The notes under the pieces are model-generated. The model was not told the DNA's origin. It saw nothing but the letters and a program-made list of their open reading frames with translations, and did not search any database. The translations under genes were made by a program, and so were the position numbers. Shown here piece after piece: positions 35,337 through 40,130 of a stretch of 40,130 nucleotides of DNA. Numbering within the stretch: position 1 is the first letter of the stretch; the number at the start of each line of letters is the position of its first letter. The DNA comes from Gemmatimonadota bacterium. Lineage in GTDB: Bacteria > Gemmatimonadota > Gemmatimonadetes > Gemmatimonadales > GWC2-71-9. The stretch is taken from contig JANYKV010000091.1 in NCBI GenBank assembly GCA_025358055.1, forward strand, positions 1 through 40,130, in the 5' to 3' direction.

Positions 35337-36992
35337 ATGCTGAGTGCATTCCCGCGGTCGTGGCGGCTGCTCGTTGCGGTCACACTCCTGTCTGCCCCGC
35401 CGTGTGTTCCGGGGGTGAAGGCACAGAATAGTGCCTCCGCTCGTCACGAAGACCTCGGTGTGCTCTTTAAAGACTGGCGTGCGTTTCAAGGGCCGAGGAC
35501 AATCGACGGCGCTCCGGATTACCGCGCCGCCGCCATGGCAAAGCAGCACCGCGACCTCGGAAGGTATCAGCGCCGCCTCGCGGCAATCGACACGACCGGA
35601 TGGCCGGTCACGAGACAAGTGGACTATCACGTCGTCCGTGCGGAAATGAATGGGCTCGACTTCGACCATCGAGTGCTCCGGCCCTGGTCACGGAATCCCG
35701 CCTTTTACACCACAATCTTCACCGATCAAAGTGACCAGCCCGCGCGTGAAGGACCGGTGGCTGCCGGCGCGATCGAGCTTTGGAGCTATCGCTTTCCACT
35801 GTCGGCCGACCAGGCGGCCGACCTCGGACAGAAACTCAGGATGATTCCGAAGTTGTTGGCGCAGGCGAAGGGCAATCTCATGGGTAACGCGAAAGATCTT
35901 TGGGTCGCGGGGGCCGGAGCCATCCGGAGCCAGAGCAATGATTTGAAAAACCTGGCGAACCGTGTCGCGCAGTTCCCCGCCCTCGTCGCCGAGATTCACC
36001 GAGCCCAGCAAGCGACTGACGAGTTTCACACCTGGCTGGTAGCCCGAATGGCCTCGAAAACCGGTCCCTCAGGCATCGGCGTGGGCAACTATGACTGGTA
36101 CCTCAAGAACGTGCAGCTGCTTCCGTACACGTGGGCTGAGGAAGTGACCATCATGCAACGGGAGCTCGCCCGCGCCCGGGCGGCTCTTGCCCTGGAGGAG
36201 GAGCACAACCGGGCGCTTCCGCTCCTCACTCCGGTTTCGAGCGCCGAGGAACATGGCCGCCGGTTCAATGCGGCGGTAACCGAGTACATGGCATTCCTCA
36301 AAGACCATGACATCATGACGGTCCGCGACTACATGGACCCGGCATTGCGAGGCCAAATTGGAAGCTTTGCTGGAGGCAGTCGACCGCTCGAGTTCTTCAC
36401 CGAGGTCGACTACCGCGATCCTGTCGTCATGCGGACCCACAGTTACCATTGGTTTGATTTGGCGCGGATGGCCCGGGAGCCACATGCGAGCCCCATTCGC
36501 CAGGTGCCACTCCTCTACAACATTTTCGGCAGCCGCACCGAGGGATTTGCCACCGGGTGGGAAGAGATGTCCATGCAGGCGGGGCTGTTCGACGGAAAGC
36601 CTCGGTCGCGCGAGTTGATTTACATCTTGTTGGCCCAGCGCGCGGCCCGGGCGTTGGGCGACCTTCGAATGCACAGCAACGAGTTCACTCTGGAGCAGGC
36701 TGCCCGGTTCGCATCGTCCAATACGCCTCGCGGTTGGCTGCGCCTCGAGGGCACTACTGTTCACGGCGAGCAGCACCTCTACCTTCAGCAGCCGGCGTAT
36801 GGCACGAGCTATGTCATTGGAAAGATCGAGGCGGAGCACTTGCTGGCGGAACGAGCTCGGCAGATGGGGGAAGGATTTTCGCTGCGGAAATTCATGGATG
36901 AGTTCAACGCCGCTGGGCTGATCCCGATCTCACTGATCCGGTGGGAGCTCACGGGCGTGAGCGCGTTTTTCGCCGGACCGGCAACGCAGTGA
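35337..36992 (+). CDS. DUF885-like exported protein with a degenerate active-site motif
   Basis: 551 residues from ATG 35337 (GGAG 9 bases upstream); an in-frame TTG at 35307 is less likely. The signal peptide covers about 1-29 (WRLLVAVTLLSAPP...VKAQ). The mainly helical body matches DUF885 (a group related to M32-type carboxypeptidases): an N-terminal DYHVVRAEMNGLDFD segment, the Glu-rich helix RTEGFATGWEEMSMQAGL, and the C-terminal YGTSYVIGKIEAEHLLAERA. The zinc motif expected near the middle (HEAxPGH in typical members) is replaced by THSYHWFDLARM, so peptidase activity in the usual sense is doubtful or the metal ligands differ. It lies 102 bases after the metalloprotease gene on the same strand. 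Confidence 0.8.
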   Translation: MLSAFPRSWRLLVAVTLLSAPPCVPGVKAQNSASARHEDLGVLFKDWRAFQGPRTIDGAPDYRAAAMAKQHRDLGRYQRRLAAIDTTGWPVTRQVDYHVVRAEMNGLDFDHRVLRPWSRNPAFYTTIFTDQSDQPAREGPVAAGAIELWSYRFPLSADQAADLGQKLRMIPKLLAQAKGNLMGNAKDLWVAGAGAIRSQSNDLKNLANRVAQFPALVAEIHRAQQATDEFHTWLVARMASKTGPSGIGVGNYDWYLKNVQLLPYTWAEEVTIMQRELARARAALALEEEHNRALPLLTPVSSAEEHGRRFNAAVTEYMAFLKDHDIMTVRDYMDPALRGQIGSFAGGSRPLEFFTEVDYRDPVVMRTHSYHWFDLARMAREPHASPIRQVPLLYNIFGSRTEGFATGWEEMSMQAGLFDGKPRSRELIYILLAQRAARALGDLRMHSNEFTLEQAARFASSNTPRGWLRLEGTTVHGEQHLYLQQPAYGTSYVIGKIEAEHLLAERARQMGEGFSLRKFMDEFNAAGLIPISLIRWELTGVSAFFAGPATQ

Positions 36993-37060
36993 TCGTCGGG
37001 GGTCCGACCCGTCCGTCTCGACCGTCCCGTCTGTGCTTGTGTCCGTCCTACCTGGATCTG

Positions 37061-37098
37061 ACCCCCGACCCCTCTCCGCTAAGCGGCGACGGGAGATG
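37061..37098. repeat. Dispersed-repeat-like intergenic element
   Basis: The stretch reads TGACCCCCGACCCCTCTCC, then CCGCT-A-AGCGG (37076-37086, a perfect 5-bp hairpin), then CGACGGGAGA, which partly pairs back to the left side. Elements beginning GACCCCCGACCCC with a short GC hairpin recur between genes in GC-rich environmental genomes (one frame reads LTPDPSPLSG). Multi-copy status cannot be tested here. Confidence 0.4.
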
Positions 37099-37158
37099 TT
37101 CATTTGCCGTCTTGTTCATTCGCCGTCTTGTTATTGCCATCCTGTACTTGCCGTCTTC
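37099..37158. repeat. Short degenerate tandem repeat, four units
   Basis: Units TTCATTTGCCGTCTTG (37099-37114), TTCATTCGCCGTCTTG (37115-37130, one mismatch), TTATTGCCATCCTG (37131-37144) and TACTTGCCGTCTTC (37145-37158) share a core of TTGCCGTCTTG. It lies between two converging genes, just past the stop of the pentapeptide-repeat gene. No coding role is apparent. Confidence 0.6.
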
Positions 37159-37168
37159 CCCTCGCCAT

Positions 37169-37963
37169 TTAGACCGCCCGGTACATGTTGGAGTACTGCC
37201 GCTCTTCGGTATCGGCCATCTTCGCTGAACCCTCGACTGCGCCACGCTCCAACGCCCACGCCAGAAACCCCGACGGCGCATTCCGTACCGCCTCTACATG
37301 GAGATAGCTCACGCTTCCGATCAGCGACCAGTCGCGAATCTCGCGAAGGTCTGCCCCCCCGAGATCCACGGTCCCGAGTTGAGCGCCCTTGAGAATCGCA
37401 CCTTTGAGGTGTGCCTCTCTCAGGTCAGCACCCAGCAAATTGGCGTCGGTGAGGTCCGCCAGCTGCAGATTGGCGCCCCGAAGATTGGCGCCACAGAGGT
37501 TGACTTCGCGAAGACTCGCCTGCGACAGATGCGCGCTGGGCAATTGGATCCCCTCGAGCCAGGCGCCATCGAGTCGCACTCCCGCCAGGGAGACCCCGTT
37601 GGCGTTGAGATCCTGGAGGGCATCGATCCGACCCCCACTCCCTCCCTTACCCTGCGCGCTATTCACCACCTGCCATGCCTGGTAGTTCGCAGCCTTGCGC
37701 GCGATGACCGCGGCCTCCGCCTCCGCACGTCGTCGCTCCCCCCGGCGCGCCCACAGGAGGTACACCCCGCCCAGCAAGACAAGCAACTCCGCGATGGTGA
37801 GAGCGCTCGCGATGGTGGAGAGCCAGAAGGACCAGAGGGGAACGTCGCGGGGGTAACTCATGGTGCTCTGTCCGGCGGCGAGCGCCGGGACGGCGACGAT
37901 CGAAAGAAGGACGGGGGCCTCGATGAATGACCACCGAGGGCGAGGGAAGAACGGAAGACGCAT
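37169..37963 (-). CDS. Pentapeptide-repeat membrane protein
   Basis: 264 residues from ATG 37963, which has AAGGAG 8 bases upstream; a longer frame to 37999 lacks a ribosome site. Two TM helices (about 14-31 and 50-71) enclose a short periplasmic loop, then a basic cytoplasmic coiled region (RRGERRRAEAEAAVIARKAANYQAW). About 19 consecutive pentapeptides follow (about 116-209) with Leu at the central position (for example CGANLRGANL, LLGADLREAHLKGAIL), which should form a right-handed quadrilateral beta-helix. A C-terminal 50-residue domain carries SYLHVEAVRNAPSGFLAWAL. The function of such membrane-tethered pentapeptide proteins is generally unknown; DNA-mimic gyrase protection is known only for soluble ones. 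Confidence 0.87.
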   Translation of the reverse strand: MRLPFFPRPRWSFIEAPVLLSIVAVPALAAGQSTMSYPRDVPLWSFWLSTIASALTIAELLVLLGGVYLLWARRGERRRAEAEAAVIARKAANYQAWQVVNSAQGKGGSGGRIDALQDLNANGVSLAGVRLDGAWLEGIQLPSAHLSQASLREVNLCGANLRGANLQLADLTDANLLGADLREAHLKGAILKGAQLGTVDLGGADLREIRDWSLIGSVSYLHVEAVRNAPSGFLAWALERGAVEGSAKMADTEERQYSNMYRAV

Positions 37964-38170
37964 CGACAATGCTCCTTGAGAATCATGCTGCTGCTGCAAG
38001 AAAACCTACCGCCATCGGCGAGGAGAAGATACGTCAGGACGGACATCCTTTTACGCCAAGCCAGTCCTTTAAGCCGGTCTCCACCTGAATTCACTCGGTC
38101 TTTAAGCCAGCCGACGTAGTTTGCTCCCGAAGCTGGACTTCTTCACCCCGGAATCGGGAGCTCGAAACCT

Positions 38171-38593
38171 ATGGTCTACGCCCGTCCGATTGTCATTTTG
38201 GCGCTTCTGGGATGCTTCGGTATCGCCCTGAACGCGCAACAGCCGCACCACATACCCATGAAGACGGGCGGTCGCATGGACGCTACCGAGATGGCCCGGC
38301 ACAAGGCGACGATGGATTCGATCGAGAGGAAGGTCGATAGTCTCGTCGCCGTTATGAACGCGACCCCAGAGGCAAGTAAGGGCGCTGCCGCCGCAGCGGT
38401 TCTCAGTCAGTTCTGGCAAATGCACAAGAGCATGCACCAAATGATGGGTAACATGGGCATGATGGGCGGCGCACGAATGGGTGGGAACACCGGCGGTTGT
38501 GGCGGTGCTGCCGGGGCAGCGCTGGGCATGTGCAAATCACCGAAGGCGCGAGCGAAGGCCGATACCGGTCAAAAAGCGAAACCACCAGCCTGA
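38171..38593 (+). CDS. Small exported Met/Gly-rich protein
   Basis: 140 residues. ATG at 38171 with GGGAG 10 bases upstream. The signal peptide ends near residue 22 (IALNAQ). A helical stretch follows (about 36-82). A methionine cluster comes next: Met84, 88, 91, 92, 95, 97, 98 and 103 with His85 and His89 (QMHKSMHQMMGNMGMMGGAR). It ends in a Gly/Cys-containing segment (Cys110, Cys121) and a Lys/Ala-rich tail. Met/His clusters of this kind occur in periplasmic copper or silver handling proteins, so soft-metal binding is plausible; no known family is recognised. No metal transporter gene is adjacent. The 269-bp gap to the TonB receptor gene holds nothing else I can support. Confidence 0.75.
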   Translation: MVYARPIVILALLGCFGIALNAQQPHHIPMKTGGRMDATEMARHKATMDSIERKVDSLVAVMNATPEASKGAAAAAVLSQFWQMHKSMHQMMGNMGMMGGARMGGNTGGCGGAAGAALGMCKSPKARAKADTGQKAKPPA

Positions 38594-38862
38594 GATTGGA
38601 CGCGTCAGGAGTCACGCCCAACCCAGGGAGCGCCGCGCGGAAGCGTCATTGTTCCCGCCTTGGGGACTGAACGCTGAGTTGCTCAGCCCCGTCGGGCCGG
38701 ACGCCGATCCGGCGGTTCAAAACCCGAAGAGTTCGAAACGCCCAAGATGTCAGCCTGATCGCGGCGCTCGCTCGGCGCAAAGCCATCGTCTATACCGTAT
38801 CTTTTCGAGGGAGCGGCCAGCGCGCCGCTTCCTCTCCTGTCTCGGGCGGTGATGTGACGGCC

Positions 38863-40130
38863 ATGCATTTCGTCTCGGCTCTCGCCGTGGGGGTAGTGGT
38901 CTGGGCTGAGGCGCTCTCGGCCCAAGCCAGCAATACGGGCATTCTTCAAGGTCACATCCTGACGATCGCGGGTTCGGCTGTGCCCTTGGCCGAGATCACT
39001 GTCGTCCCGCTCGAGGGATCGTCCACGCTGCATGCCACGACTGATCGGTTCGGCGCGTTTCGTGTTGTGTTTCTGGCGCCGGGCGCCTATCGAGTAGCGG
39101 TCCGCCGGATCGGCTACCGCCCGATTTCCGTGCGTGAGATGGTGATCCGGTCAGGAAAGGTGGAGGTTCTCGATCTTGCGCTGACTCCGAGTGCGGTCAC
39201 GCTCGACTCGCTTCTGGTCAGCACATCATCCCTCGCCCTCGATCGCAACGACGCGGAGTTCGGGAGTCGGCTCGGCACGCGCGAATTGGCCCTGTTGCCG
39301 TATTCGAATGACGCCCGAAGCCTCGCGGCCTTTACGCCCGGCGCGCGACCAGACCAGGTCTGGGGGGCCGCGACGGCCCAAGGAAACAACTACCAACTCG
39401 ACGGCATCGCGATGAACCACCCCGGCATCGGTGGTGACCTCCTGCAACCGAGCACCAGCTGGATCCAAGAGATCCAGGTCAGAGGCTTGGGGGCCGGCGC
39501 TGAATCGGGCAACTTTCAAGGGGGCATCATCAACATCGTGACCAAGTCGGGCACGAATCGCTTCGAAGGGTCCCTCCGCACCACCGGGGAGTCGTTTCAT
39601 CTCAACGGTTCCAACCTGCTGGTGGGCGAGTCAGGGAGCGAGCTCTCGCACCGCTCGGAACTCGACGGACAGGTGCGAGGCCCCATCTTCAAGGACCGGC
39701 TCTTTTATGCGCTGTTCGGCCAAGTGGTCACTCGAGGGTTCCGGGTCCTCAACAACGTCCGTCAGGTGGCAGGCGACTTCTCGCCGGTGGCTCCCGAAGA
39801 GCGAGAGCACAAGGTCCTGGGAAAACTGACCTGGCAGGCAACATCGCGCGACCTTTTCAGCGGCTCGCTCGGTCACACCGGGACCAGCGGGGATCACTTT
39901 GGACTCGATGGCTTCGAGAGTCCGGAGGCCTCCGTCAGCCGCATCTCCCGGACGTCGTTTTACAGCTTGGAGTGGCAGCGAACCTGGTCGCCCCGGAACT
40001 TTCTCCACGTGACCTTCGGGGGCTTCGATGGGAGCGATCGCGGCAATCCCTATGACGGCCCCGCAATACCAGGAATCGCGACCCTCCTCGAGGTGAATCC
40101 GCGGCAATACCAAAACGCCACATTTCGTGA
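38863..40130 (+). CDS. TonB-dependent receptor with carboxypeptidase-regulatory-like domain, 3' truncated by the window
   Basis: The frame opens at ATG 38863 (an in-frame GTG lies at 38854) and stays open to the right edge, giving 422 codons. The signal peptide ends EALSAQA (about 20). An N-terminal CarboxypepD-regulatory-like beta domain (about 24-105: GHILTIAGSAVPLAEITVVPLEG, FGAFRVVFLAPGAYRVAVRRIGYRP) precedes a plug domain (about 110-235: NNYQLDGIAMNHPGIGGDL, IQEIQVRGLGAGAESGNFQGG, then IINIVTKSGTNRFEG). Early barrel strands begin after that. This is the OAR/SusC-like layout typical of Gemmatimonadota and Acidobacteriota receptors that import larger substrates with TonB energy. No partner binding protein is visible in the window, so the substrate is unknown. 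Confidence 0.92.
   Translation, partial: MHFVSALAVGVVVWAEALSAQASNTGILQGHILTIAGSAVPLAEITVVPLEGSSTLHATTDRFGAFRVVFLAPGAYRVAVRRIGYRPISVREMVIRSGKVEVLDLALTPSAVTLDSLLVSTSSLALDRNDAEFGSRLGTRELALLPYSNDARSLAAFTPGARPDQVWGAATAQGNNYQLDGIAMNHPGIGGDLLQPSTSWIQEIQVRGLGAGAESGNFQGGIINIVTKSGTNRFEGSLRTTGESFHLNGSNLLVGESGSELSHRSELDGQVRGPIFKDRLFYALFGQVVTRGFRVLNNVRQVAGDFSPVAPEEREHKVLGKLTWQATSRDLFSGSLGHTGTSGDHFGLDGFESPEASVSRISRTSFYSLEWQRTWSPRNFLHVTFGGFDGSDRGNPYDGPAIPGIATLLEVNPRQYQNATFR

Noticed and set aside
38705..38730. Possible tRNA T-arm (GGCGGTTCAAAACCC)
   Set aside because: The loop lacks the conserved TTCGA/TTCAA-T pattern, and no acceptor, anticodon arm or CCA can be folded around it.
1..40130. CRISPR arrays, insertion sequences, integrases, rRNA and known riboswitches, including a c-di-AMP riboswitch ahead of kdp
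   Set aside because: No regularly spaced repeats, transposase-like frames, terminal inverted repeats, rRNA blocks or conserved aptamer cores were seen by eye; a covariance-model scan was not possible here.

Overview
The window looks like chromosome from a GC-rich, diderm (outer-membrane) bacterium. A TonB-dependent receptor, an outer-membrane barrel, an RND efflux system, several lipoproteins, and many secreted enzymes whose signal peptides end in Ala-Gln fit Gemmatimonadota best. That assignment is inference from protein style; no rRNA or other marker gene is present. I see no tRNA, rRNA, CRISPR array, insertion sequence or phage gene.

Layout. 1-5244: the 3' end of a PAS-containing hybrid histidine kinase, a D-aminoacylase-like amidohydrolase with altered metal-site motifs, then a TetR regulator divergent from a beta-lactamase-fold lipoprotein with a palindrome between them. 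5425-11043: a long periplasmic-propeller/Y_Y_Y/GGDEF sensor (minus strand), a Tat-exported DsrE-like protein and an outer-membrane barrel (minus strand). 11376-20993: a tightly packed potassium cluster in the order kdpE, histidine-kinase half of KdpD, a 38-residue membrane peptide, kdpF, kdpA, kdpB, kdpC, a lipoprotein, the N-terminal (KdpD/USP) half of KdpD, and a membrane-anchored degenerate histidine kinase. 21023-32492 (all minus strand): a penicillin-acylase family enzyme, an MdtABC-type efflux operon with two different RND pumps and one adaptor, and a DUF1460 amidase-like protein. 32993-36992: a Rieske lipoprotein, an M30-like metalloprotease lipoprotein and a DUF885-like protein. 37061-40130: repeats, a pentapeptide-repeat membrane protein (minus strand), a small Met-rich exported protein and the 5' part of a TonB-dependent receptor that runs off the right edge.

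The most striking system is the Kdp cluster. KdpD is normally one protein; here it is split into two genes at opposite ends of the operon. The N-terminal half is soluble and is translationally coupled to a membrane-anchored pseudo-histidine-kinase (Asp at the phospho-His position, ATP-binding boxes lost). KdpB keeps the TGES Ser that is reported as a KdpD-dependent inhibitory phosphorylation site. I infer that transcriptional control (KdpE plus the histidine-kinase half) and post-translational control (the N-terminal half plus the pseudokinase) have been separated into two modules, with a new lipoprotein inserted between pump and modulator. Other points worth attention are enzymes missing family catalytic residues (the amidohydrolase and the DUF885-like protein), structured leader or 3' elements around the mdt operon, a 20-bp near-palindrome before the barrel gene, a promoter with helical-phase direct repeats before the Rieske gene, and a small tandem repeat next to a dispersed-repeat-like element near 37.1 kb.
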